DNA of 64,000 nt from Pinus tabuliformis (Eukaryota; Streptophyta; Pinopsida; Pinales; Pinaceae). Each line of letters begins with the position of its first letter. Position 1 is the stretch's first letter. Below are positions 47,198-57,698 of the stretch, piece after piece. The stretch is taken from contig CM062819.1 in assembly GCA_031772625.1 (NCBI GenBank), positions 828,103,503-828,167,502 on the forward strand. Direction: 5' to 3'. The translations under genes and the position numbers were made by a program. The notes below the pieces were generated by a model. It was not told the DNA's origin. It did no database searches and saw only the letters and a program-made list of their open reading frames with translations.

Positions 47198-50100
47198 CTG
47201 GCTGACCCGTCAACTCCCGGTCTAAGTGATCAAGGTTCTCCATCTTCTGTTGCTCCAGAGGTACCAGTTGTAAGCGGTACTCTTCCCGTTGTTCCGAGTA
47301 TCCAGCCTATCAACGTACGTGCCCCAGGCGACGAAGATTACATAGAAGATTGGAATCCTATCTGGGAGCCTGATTATACCCCTCGTACCCCTCGTACTCC
47401 TCTCGGTATGTCGTCTCCGATGTCTACTTCCCCCATGGATGAGACAGCTTCCAGCACCGGTGAGACGCCCGTGGCGACCGACATTGAGACCCCGATCCCG
47501 GCTTCCTCTCCACTCCCTCCACGATATCAATCAGTGAGGGATAGGATAGCCGCTAGGACTACTTCTACGACTATATGGGATCCTAGTCTTATCGCCTCCA
47601 CCGGGCCCTTTGTTTCGCAACCCCTTAGTACACCCCTTACGTCAGGGCTTAACACGCCCGTTACCTCAGTTCCCACCAGACCCACCGTCTGTGTAGCACG
47701 TTCGACTCCGGTCGTCAGTGCTGTACCGGCATCCTCATCTGCGAACCCTGAAGCTGGTCCCTTTTCTGGTGGCATTCCAGGAGCAGGACCATATGATGCT
47801 TTTGGGCAACCCATTACGGACCCAGATTACGAAGGTCCCCTCTTTTATTATGATGAGAACGGTGAGTACCTCGAGAACATTTCGGTCCTTCCTCATCGTC
47901 CCTTCGAAGAAAATGAGGAACCTTTGAACATGAGGTACGATCCCGCCACTCATGTTTTTTATGGGAACCGGGATCCTCCCGTGCAGCCCCAAGGACCACC
48001 CAATCAAGGCCAGCCACCTTATGTGCAAACCCCTCAAGGGCAACCACTTTATGGCCCGCCTTACCCAGGACAATCTGGGGGCCCGCAGGGTCAACCCTAC
48101 CTGGGACAACCCTCGGCCGTTGGAGGTCCGTCGTATTCATATCAAGGCCAACCTACTGGATATCCAGGGCAACCTGGTACTCAGCAAGGTTACCCAACTG
48201 GGCAACCCGGGCAGCCTTACGTTCAGCAAGGCCAACCTGGTTTCCAGCAAGGGTACCCATCTGGACAAACTGGGTCAGTTTATAATCCTCAAAATCAACC
48301 AGCAGTCCAGCAGGGATATCCTCTTGGGCAGGGGGGGCAGCCCTACTTACATCAGGGCCAACCTACTGCCCAGTCTGGTCATCTTTCTGGCCAGGGTGGG
48401 CAACCCTATGTTCGGCAGGGTCAACCCACTGCTCAATCCATGAATCCTTCTGGGCAAGGGGGGCAGCCTGCTATACAGCAAGGCCAACCCTCTGCTCAGC
48501 CTATGCACCAAGGAGGGTAGCCTGCTATGCAGCAAGCCCAGCCCTCTGCTCAATCTAGTCACCCTGGGGGGCAAACGGGCCAACCTTCTACGCAGCAAGG
48601 TCAACCCGCTGTCCGCCCTAATCGTCCAGCTGGACAAGCCGGCCAACCTCGGCGTCAACCAGCTATCCAGCCGGCTCAGTCATCCGTTCCGCAAGGACAA
48701 CCCTTGGTGGCACATGGACAACCTGGTGCCCAGCAAGTTTATCCTGCTGGCCAACCAGGCCCATCTCAAATCCAACCAGGTCAACCTTCGGGACAAATGG
48801 TTCAACCCCAGCCGGGTCAAGGACATTACCCTGGGCCTCCAACTCAAACAGGTTATCAACCTTCTTACCAAACGCAGCCTGCCTATCAGGCTCTGTATGG
48901 GGCCCAACAACCATATGGCTACCAGCAACCCCAGGGGCAAAATCAGTTTGCTCCTTATCAAAATTATCAGCAACCACAGGTCACTCCTTACCAAAATTAT
49001 CAATATGGTGCACCTGCGGGGCAAGCTGCTAATACATGGGGAGCTGGGGGGCAGACACAGGGACAGCCGTCCGCATATGGCCAGAATCCGTACGGACAGA
49101 ACCCCTATGGACAAACTCCCTATGCGCCAGGCCCTTTTGGGCCAGGTCCGTCGGGACAAAGTTCTTACGCGCCAGGCCCTTTTGGGCCAGGTCCGTCCGG
49201 ACAAAGTTCGTGGGGGCAACCTCAATCTGGGTGGAACCCTAATGTCGCCTCGAATCCGCAGCCACAAATGTCCTTTAACCCGCAGCTACCATTCTTAGCC
49301 ACGTTGGAACTGCCTGATGTGTCCAAGTTGACAAATGATCCTATTTTGCACAACCCATATTGGCCACCGGTTCCAACCAAAATACCAGGTGACTGTCCAA
49401 AGTTCGATGGCAAAGCTGGTGAAGACCCTCAGGCCCATGTAATGACTTATCACCTTTGGTGTTCATCTAACTCGTGGCTTGATGATTCTATCCGGCTTCG
49501 CCTCTTTCAGAGGACTCTCACTGGTTCAGCTGCTAAGTGGTACATCGAACTCAATCGCGGCATGTTTTCAGATTTCAACTCGTTGGCTATGGCCTTTTTG
49601 ACTCATTTTCAGTTACCCATTCGGTACGAGACTGGGACCCATCTTCTCACGTCTCTCAAACAGGATACGACAACGCACATCTCTGATCATATTCATGAAT
49701 GGAGAAGGCGTCGTCGCTTGATTAAATTTTGGATTCCTGATCAACTCCTGACCGACTGGTTCACGACTTCCTTTGTCCCTAAGATTGCAAAAGACATCGC
49801 AATGGGAGCGTGTGTAACTGAAGAGCAAGCGATCGCGCGAGCTCAATACCTCGACTTAGTGTACTCTCAGTCAGGTACCTTGTATGAGTATTTGCCAGAT
49901 GCCCCGAGGCCTGGACAGCCCAAGGCTCCGCCAAAGCCTTCTGTTGATGGGGTCATTGGCTCTGTTAACTCGTCATCTAAGAAATCGGCCGCGAACCCTG
50001 GGAAGCAGAAACAGAACGCCTCTAACGAAAATGCTCCTCAGGGCCAATCTATTTCTGGGACTACCTCCGAGGTAAACGCCGTCCAGTCCACCGCGACGGA

Positions 50101-53100
50101 TAAATCCTCGAAAGGCAAAAAGAAAGGGAAGGCTAAAGATAAATCTGGACAGCCCAAGCAGAACCCTCCTAAACCTCCCTCCGAGGAAGGAGCCAAACGA
50201 AAGCCTAAGTATCCTTGTCTCATCTGTGAGGAGGATCACTACACCAAGGATTGCCCTAGGCGGTCCGAGGTTAGTCGACTTTTGAAAGGTGCTCCGGGGC
50301 CTCCTGCTGTGCTAAAAGAGCCTTTCCCTTCCCAGCAGACGCATCAGGTGGCAGATCCTTCTCAATCCTCTTCCTCGTTCGGTTCTCAAGTGTTCATGGC
50401 TGGAACGATCCCCATCCATGTTTCAACTCGAGCGAAAGATTATCCATCTCCAGCCGAGAAAGAGCCGGAGGTTCCCTCCAGCGCTCCTCCGTCCAGTTCT
50501 GGTCCCCTTCACATTGAACGGCCCAGCACTGAGACGATCCCCCGACCCCCTCCCAAAGGTGTACTCAGGAAGTCATCTTATAACCCCAATGCTCGTGCTG
50601 CTCAGCACTATAGCATTGTCGAGGACTTAGCTCAGGCTCCATCTGCTATGTCCGCGTTAGAAGTCCTCCAGAGCTGCCCCTCCCAGAGGAAGTCCCTGCT
50701 ATCAGCGATTGGTGGCATAGACCCGGCAGATTCGAATTTAATTTCTTTTGATCTCGAGGGTTTCACACAAAGACTGCCTCATCAGGTGGCCTTCCTTATA
50801 CAGGTTCTCATCAACGGCAAAACGATCCATCGTACAGTCATTGATGAAGGTGCCTCAACCTGCATCATGTCAGTTGCTTGCTGGAAGGCTATTGGTTCTC
50901 CTGCTCTGAGCCAGTCTCCTACGACCCTGGAGGCTTTCGATGGAAGAGAATCTCGTCCATATGGTATCCTCCCACGATTGCCTATCTCTTTAGAAGGGAA
51001 AACCATAGAGGTAGAGGTTGAAGTTGTTGACGCGAACCTCACTTACAACCTCCTCCTTGGACGAAGCTGGACATACGCCATGCAAGCCGTGGCTTCCTCC
51101 TTGTTCCGTGTCGTCCGCTTCCCCCATCAAGGAAGAATCGTCACGGTGGACCAGCTGTCCTTTTTTGCTTCCTCTTCTGAAGGGAATGTGCCATTCGTAG
51201 AGCATACCTCCAAGTCGTTAGTGAGTGTGGGCGCTGGATTATTCAAAGATCCCTCTTTGATGGGAGTCTTTCCCCTCCCACCTCCGAATCTCGCCCCTGT
51301 TAACATGATTTCAGTGCGTTCTGATCCATGGGTTCTTCCTCCCTTGAATCAGGAAGACTCTTGGGGTGAGATGATGCCGTTGAGTCCTGCCGAGCTCAAC
51401 TACATCGAGATTGTCGCTGCATCGGCTCCCCCTCCTGAACCTGCTTTTTCAAGCAGCGTTCCCGATTCATATGATCACTTCCCTTGGTTGGGAGATGAGG
51501 CCACTTCGGATCCCTTGAAGGAATCATTCCCCTCCGATGAGGCCATCATTGAGACTATGTCTCTCGAGGAGCTCCCTTGGTCAGATCACCACCATCGCTC
51601 TTCGTTCCTCCCTCCACATCCGGAAATGGTCGCATGTCTCGAGCGGTTTGCTTCATGTGTCCCATCTCCGCCTCTCCAAACACCTGTTCAGCTATATCAA
51701 GTGTCTTCGGAAGGCAATATGGGTAACATCACGCAGACCCAGGCCATCGACATCTCGGTCAAACCAGGGATTGTCGAGAATATTTTCATTGGAGTCACAT
51801 GCACTCCCGAGGAAGTTCAACTTTATACCGCTTTATTTCGTGAATTCCGCGATGTCTTCGCATGGTCTTACGAGGAAATGCCCGGCATCGACCCTAGTAT
51901 TGTGGTGCACGAAATCCCTACTTATCCAGGCGCTAAGCCTGTTCGTCAGCGTTTACGTCCAGTGCACCCTCGAAAGGCTGCAGCCATCAAGGCCGAAGTT
52001 GAAAAGCTCCTTCGAGCTGGTTTCATCTATGCCATTCCCCTCACGGAATGGGTATCCAACATAGTCCCTGTGAATAAAAAGCAGGGTACTATCCGGGTCT
52101 GTGTTGACTACCGCGATATCAATCGCGCCTGTCCAAAAGATAACTTTCCTACGCCTTTTATTGATCAGCTTATTGATGACTGCGCAGGAAGCGAGATTTA
52201 TTCGTTTATGGACGGCTTCTCTGGTTACAACCAGATCAACATAGCCCCCGCAGACCAGCATAAGACAGCTTTCATTTGTCCTTGGGGCACCTTCGCTTAT
52301 AAGAAGCTACCTTTCGGTCTTAAAAATGCCGGTGCCACTTTCCAGCGTGCGATGTCGTATGCTTTTCATGATATCCGACACATTGTACAACCTTACCTGG
52401 ATGACCTTCCAGCTCATTCAGCTAAACGTCAAGACCATCCATCTCATTTACGCGAAATCTTTCTCCGTTGTCGACACTACCGTATTCGACTCAATCCGCA
52501 TAAGTGTGTCTTCTGCGTAGAATCTGGCCGACTACTCGGGTTCATCGTCTCCCGGGAAGGCATCCGCCTGGATCCCCTTAAAGTCGAGGCCATTTTGAAT
52601 CTTCCTCCCCCTGCCTCTTTGCAGCAATTGCAGAGCTTGCAGGGCAAAGCTAATTTTCTCAGACGATTCATCCCAAATTATGCCGAGGTGGCTAAGGGTT
52701 TCACACGGTTGTTAAAGCGAGACACGCCCTTTCGCTGGGACGCTATCGCCCAGGAATCTTTCGAGCGTCTTAAAGACCTTCTTGTCTCAGCTCCGCTCTT
52801 AAGACCTCCAAATTACCACCGTAACTACACTCTCTATCATGCTGCCGCTGATACCACCATCGGCATGGTTCTAGTGCAGGATGATGATGCCGGCACCGAG
52901 CACGTTATCTACTATCTTAGCCGCAACCTTCTGGATACGGAAACTCGCTACGCATATGTCGAGAAGTTGGCATTGGCAGCTGTCTGTGCCGTCCAACGAT
53001 TTCGTCACTATATCCTGTTGTGCACAACGACCGTGATCTCTGATTGCAACCCCATGACCTACATTTTGTCACGTCAGCTGCTAGGGGGAAAATACTCAAA

Positions 53101-54514
53101 GTGGATTGTAATCCTCCAAGAGTTCGACTTGGAATTCACTGCAGCCAAGTCTAAGAAATCTCTGGTCTTTGCTGAACTACTCTGTTCTTTACCATCTCAT
53201 TCTGCACCATCTCGCTCAGAGGAGCATATTCCGGATGAAACACTGTTTCTCATCAGCACCCTTGACCCGTGGTACGGGGACATTATCGTATATTTACAGA
53301 TGTCTTCCTTCCGTCCGAATGTATCGAAAGATGCTCGACGGCGAATTCGTCACCAAGCCCAACCCTATCGCATCTTGGGCGATACCCTGTACCGCCTCGG
53401 CGTTGATTCTGTTCTCCGCCGTTGCTTGACTCTCGAAGAGGCTGAGCGGGTTTTGAATGACTGCCACTCCGGCGCTTGTGGCGGCCATATGTCCGGATAT
53501 GCTACCGCCCAAAAGATCCTCCGTGCTGGTTATTTCTGGCCTTCCATCTTCAAGGATTGCATCCTTGCTGTACGAGCATGTCACGAATGCCAGGTTTACC
53601 ACCGGAAGATGCGTGCACCTGTTGCACCACTGCACCCTGTTGTCACCGTAGGTCCATTTGCCAAATGGGGCATCGATTATACGTCCTGTAACCCTCGTTC
53701 GGCCGGGGGGCATGGGTACATCATCGTTGCTGTGGATTATTTCACCAAGTGGGCCGAAGCGATGCCTACATTAAACGAAGATGGTTACACAGCGGCGCAG
53801 TTTTTATTCAATCATGTCATTACTCGTTTCGGAGTCCCTCAGGCTATTGTCACAGATCACGGAAAGCATTTCCGTAATCACATGATGACAGAACTAACGA
53901 CCCAACTAGGCTTGCGTCAGGATAGTTCGACACCGTACTATCCACAATCTAATGGTCAAGTCGAAGCAGTAAACAAAGTCTTGATCACTATGCTTCAACG
54001 CACCGTCAATACGCACAAGTCTAATTGGCATCTGATGCTGTTCCCAGCCTTGTGGGCCTACCGGACTTCCGTGAAGGATGCCACCGGTTTCACTCCATTC
54101 CAATTGGTTTATGGACTGGAGGCTACCCTTCCTGTCGAATGCGAGATTCCTTCGTTGAAATTAGCTGTCGAGTTGCTTCCCAACACCACTTCGGTGGAGG
54201 AACAGCTTCTGTACCTAGAACGGTTAGACGAGACTCGTTGTTTAGCTTCTCTGGCTATCGAAGCGCAAAAGAAGAGAGTCAAAGCTCACTTTGACCAGAA
54301 TATCCATCCTCGTTCCTTCGTTGAGGGAGATCTAGTACTGCTCTGCGATCAAGCTAAAGATAAGCTGGGGGCAGGAAAACTCGAGTCCATGTGGCTAGGT
54401 CCCTATATCGTGAAAAGAGTTTTACAAAAGGGCGCATATGAGTTGATTGATTACGAAGGAAATCCTCTTGACAAGCCCCGCAATGGGCTGTATTTGAAGA
54501 AATATTATGCATGA
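47198..54514 (+). CDS. Gag-Pro-RT-RNaseH-Integrase polyprotein of element E
   Basis: One frame of 2439 codons, interrupted only by a TAG at 48518-48520 (codon 441) in a repeat where neighbours have CAG. The start is placed at CTG 47198 because A has ATG there; the first in-frame ATG is 47408. Order: acidic/proline N-terminus; Gly/Pro/Gln/Tyr-rich repeats (47990-49260); capsid (49285-49910); zinc knuckle CX2CX4HX4C (50216); protease with DEGAS (50843); RT with YLDD (52394-52405); RNase H with H in place of the first Asp (52838) but Glu and the later Asp present; integrase HHCC (53460-53620) and D,D35E (Asp 53675, Asp 53855, Glu 53963); C-terminal GPY-type region. It supplies particle, cDNA synthesis and integration. 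The TAG would need readthrough or is a disabling mutation. Confidence 0.9.
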
Positions 54515-54631
54515 CTTCATGCACTCACTTTGTACATACGTGTGTTAGTGTGTTTTGTGTGCATGATTTCATGTTTTTCTTTGGTGTGAAGGCGTGTTTA
54601 CCTCTTATTGTGTTTTCTTCTTCTCGTGCAG
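54515..54631 (+). promoter_or_regulatory. Spacer with candidate splice acceptor before aRH
   Basis: 117 bp between the polyprotein stop and the aRH ATG. It ends in a pyrimidine tract and CTTCTTCTCGTGCAG directly before the ATG, a good acceptor. No convincing donor is visible in the spacer, so a donor upstream in pol or the leader would be needed. Confidence 0.4.
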
Positions 54632-55051
54632 ATGTCTAGTGCACCTTATGTTGGTTTCACTGATGGCGCCTGCCGTAGTACCTGTAATTTGTCCTCTGCG
54701 GCATGGGCGATCTATGATCCTCACGGAGAGTTGCTAGATCTTCAAGGAGTCTGTCTCGGTCGCACCACTAATAATGTTGCTGAATACAGTGCCGTAATTG
54801 AGCTACTAGCCGAAGCAGTTGATCTCGGCATTCGAGCAATGATGGTAAACCTGGACTCCCAGCTGGTCGTTCATCAACTCAACGGGCGATATTCCGTCAG
54901 AGACCAACATATCCTAAGGTTGTATCTACGTGTCAGATTGTTGGAAAGGAATTTTGACTATATTACATATCAACATATTCCGAGACGATTAAACACGTTG
55001 ACTGATGCATTGGCAAATCATGTATTAGACAGACATTTGCGAAATAGATAA
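54632..55051 (+). CDS. Second RNase H (aRH) of element E
   Basis: 139 residues from ATG 54632; the upstream in-frame codons lack an ATG. It has all RNase H catalytic residues in order: Asp in FTDGACR, Glu in NNVAEYSAV, Asp in VNLDSQLVV and Asp in NTLTDALAN. This type of extra RNase H is known from the Tat lineage, where it resembles archaeal/plant RNase HI and probably replaces the activity of the impaired first domain. It removes RNA from the RNA:DNA hybrid during reverse transcription. It lies after integrase as its own frame, so it is probably made from a spliced or separate transcript. A keeps its last 60 codons. Confidence 0.85.
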   Translation: MSSAPYVGFTDGACRSTCNLSSAAWAIYDPHGELLDLQGVCLGRTTNNVAEYSAVIELLAEAVDLGIRAMMVNLDSQLVVHQLNGRYSVRDQHILRLYLRVRLLERNFDYITYQHIPRRLNTLTDALANHVLDRHLRNR

Positions 55052-55416
55052 CATCATACAAGAAGACATAGGAAGCATAATAGAGTAAAGCATATGTAAA
55101 TATTTTCTCAAGCATAGTTTGCATGCGTGCTGTGTGTGCTTTTAAGCTTGCATCAAAAATATTAAAATACATGGGTCATGTGTTGTGCAATTCATACATA
55201 AGATCACATTTGTACTGAACATTTGCATAACATAAGCAAAAACATCATCATATGTAACAAAATCCATCCAAAAATCGTATGTATGTATATATATATATAT
55301 ATCGTGTGGCGCACTGAGGTGCTCAAAAATAAGTGTATGTGTCAAAAATGAGAGTCACTGTTCTCCATACATTCGAGACATATGTCTCTCCAAACATCAA
55401 AAAGAAACCTAGGCGA
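55052..55416. other. Spacer between aRH and the convergent antisense gene
   Basis: Non-coding, AT-rich, with a (TA)8 run at 55286-55302. It would contain the 3' UTR of the antisense gene; no clear polyadenylation signal was identified. Confidence 0.5.
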
Positions 55417-56637
55417 CTACTGTGCTGGGTTGTGCTCTCTGTAGCACACAGCCGCTCGTGCCACCCGCCTCAACAGGCGGTGCACCCTAGGTACCACCCC
55501 CACTGTATGGATCTGGTGCTCTATGGGAACCTCCTCGACTCCCTGATAGTCCGGCACACCCTCCAGCAACCCCTCAAGGTTGCGAGCTATGGTCTCTGAA
55601 GTATCAGCTCCTGGAGGGACCAAGGCAAGGACATTAGCTCCCTGCCCCTCTCTCCGCGCCTCTGGGGCTAAGCCGACAGGTCTGACAGGTCCCACATCTG
55701 CATACGGCGACAGTTGTTAAGACATATACATTTAAATCAAAAAACATTAAAAAACTCAGAAAAATCCAAGTGTCATACCTCCATCATCCCAGTGGTCTCC
55801 CGGCGGCAAAGGCATGTCGGGATCGTTGCGGAAATCCATACCCGCGTACGGCCAATCCTCAACGAAAACGATCTGCTGCTCCAACCACTCTCGAAAAACC
55901 ACTCCCCAATTAGCTGGCCGGCCACCGCCCCTGCGTGGCATGATGCGAGCCCATCGAGTGGCCCTCGTCTCCCGCGGATTCCTGGGAGGATCCACGGCTA
56001 TAGTCTGCAACCGCATGACCGGTACCCGCTCCAGAATGAGTGGGAGTAAGAGTGACCCATAGCCAAATTGTTTCGACTCTCCGCGTCGACAGTTGTTGAG
56101 TTGCCTCTTCATACTGTTGGTCACTGCAGTGGCCCAATCAAACACTGTAGGCTGTAGACAATCAAGAGCTAGCAGCAGGTGGGTCTTCGAGGCCTCATGG
56201 TTGGCCAAGCTTCCCGCTGCCCGGGTCACCATAAAAAGGATGGTGCGAAGAACTATGTCTCTCACCGTGGGAATTGACACCTTCCCACTCCGCGTTTTCT
56301 CTGCCTCTGGACATACTCGAGCCATGAGTTGGTCGAGAGTCTCGCCGCTGGGCCGCTGCCCCTCCAGAATGGGCCTCGCCCCCCGGCGCGACAAACCGGT
56401 CAAGAAATAGATGTCCATGAAGTCGAACTCGATGTCTTTACCACAGATGGTAAATTTGCCGTCTATTGGGTTCCATGACCGGATCAGGAACTCCAGTAAG
56501 TCATGATGAGCTCTCAAGCGTGGAGTAAGGAAGAATTTTAAGAATCCACACGCCCGCATGGCATCTCGACAATCCGCTCTTGCAAAAGCAGCTATATCCT
56601 CAACATCGTGAGCCCTCTCTTGCCACTGGAAGGCCAT
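55417..56637 (-). CDS. Antisense gene of element E: plant-mobile-domain-like protein, spliced
   Basis: Coding exons 56637-55779 and 55697-55417 on the minus strand give 379 residues. The intron (55778-55698, 81 nt) has GGAG|GTATG and TATGCAG|A. Without splicing the frame stops soon after GGMTLGFF. The ATG at 56637 lies in an exon starting at 56643 after TTCATGCAG. The N-terminal third has CGFLKFFLTPRL, then LLEFLIRSWNP, then DFMDIYFLTGLSRRG. This order resembles the plant mobile domain (PMD) found in host proteins and some transposons. No nuclease or RT residues are seen. Antisense extra ORFs are known in Tat elements (for example Grande). A carries the same gene, decayed. Function unknown; a role in silencing or host interaction is only a guess. 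Confidence 0.75.
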
Positions 56638-56729
56638 TGCGTCCTGCATGAACATTAAAACCAATTAGAATACTGGCTAATAAAAATTTCACGTCCAAAT
56701 TGTAAAAATTGAAATTTGACTGCGCCAGC

Positions 56730-56752
56730 GCGGCTGTTTTTAAAACAGCCGC
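56730..56752. repeat. Perfect 11-bp inverted repeat
   Basis: GCGGCTGTTTT and AAAACAGCCGC separated by one T, within intron 1 of the antisense gene. Confidence 0.85.
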
Positions 56753-56848
56753 GATGGAAATGGCGGTCCCTTTGTATTTTCTCCAGGTCAGCATGGAAGA
56801 ACACGGGTTTTCCGCGCTGACCCGAAATCTGGTACGTGCAATTTTTAT

Positions 56849-56887
56849 CGGTCAGCGCGGACCCGAGCGGGAAACCCGCGCTGACCG
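56849..56887. repeat. 12-bp inverted repeat with the GCGCTGA core
   Basis: CGGTCAGCGCGG (56849-56860) pairs with CCGCGCTGACCG (56876-56887) around a 15-nt loop. It uses the same core that recurs in the LTRs and leader. Confidence 0.85.
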
Positions 56888-57343
56888 AGAGCGCACCAAT
56901 GGCTCAAAAAATCGCCCGATTGGGCCAATCCCACCGTCAAAATACTGCTAAAAAGACTCAAAAAAGGGCGCGTGGCAAGAGGAACCTACCTGGAGCAAGC
57001 CGTTCGCCAAATGGTGTCCGCACGAGGAAGAATTGGCTCCGTCAACTTCACAGCTTCACAACGTTCTCAATGGCTCAATTTGGTAACAATGGTGAAAATG
57101 ACTATTTACCTTTCTATTTATAGTAAAAATGGCTTAATTAATTATAATTTTTACGAATGTGGGTTTATGGTCATACTTTTACCATGGATTTAGCGCTTTT
57201 GTCAATATTTTATACATGTTTTAATATGTTTTTAACATGTCGAACGGATTTATGCGGGTATTTTCATTGTGCAGGTCTTTCGAAACGGTGGAAATCATAA
57301 TGATCCTAAAATCACTTGGTCGCAAACAATGTCGTCTTTGAGC

Positions 57344-57698
57344 TCTTTTCCGACACAAAACAAGAAAAGATGGCCGAGCCTCCTTTCAGCTCGTTAAAGG
57401 GAACGAGAGGCGGTCATTTTAAGCTCTTTTTCCGACCGTATAACTTAAAAAGATTGCCGGGTGTTTGTCGTTTCGCACTCGTTATTGGCTCTAAAACGAC
57501 GTGTCTTCGACCGCTTTTTTACTTTTTCGGGTCAAAAACACTATTTACGAAAAGTACTCCTCGATCGTAATGGTCGGGCGGTTCTTTCGGGCATTGTTTT
57601 ATACTTTTTCGGGCTCGAGAGACACAACTGTACGAAAAAGGACCCCCTTGGAGTCTCCTTTTCCGCTGTCTTTTCAGACTCTCTAAACAAGAAAAGAC
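57344..57698 (+). repeat. Array of five stem-loops in the 3' region of E
   Basis: Stems at 57344/57364 (TCTTTTC with GAAAAGA), 57425/57447 (TCTTTTT with AAAAAGA), 57521/57548 (ACTTTTTCG with CGAAAAGT, one bulge), 57604/57633 (CTTTTTCG with CGAAAAAG) and 57668/57691 (GTCTTTTC with GAAAAGAC). Loops are 13-21 nt; the last one contains GACTC. A has recognisable counterparts near 15958 and 16055. Confidence 0.8.

Larger units (their letters stand above)
56638..57122 (-). promoter_or_regulatory. Promoter, non-coding exon 1 and intron 1 of the antisense gene of E
   Basis: A TATA box TATAAATA lies at 57122-57115 on the minus strand. About 130 nt downstream is the donor CTCCAG|GTAGGTT (exon ends 56990), and intron 1 runs 56989-56644 (346 nt). 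A has TATAAAAA 134 nt before its donor. Exon 1 has no ATG in the part read, so it is a leader. Intron 1 contains two perfect palindromic stems (56730-56752 and 56849-56887). The plus-strand frame 56836-57123 falls here and is not supported as a gene. Confidence 0.65.

Noticed and set aside
48680-49298. Long frames on both strands inside gag (195 and 194 codons)
   Set aside because: They are shadows of the repetitive Gly/Pro/Gln coding sequence; composition is fixed by the main frame and no homologous frame is kept in A.
56836-57123. Plus-strand 95-codon frame beginning MAQKIARLG
   Set aside because: It overlaps exon 1 and intron 1 of the antisense gene, has no match in A and no recognisable domain.
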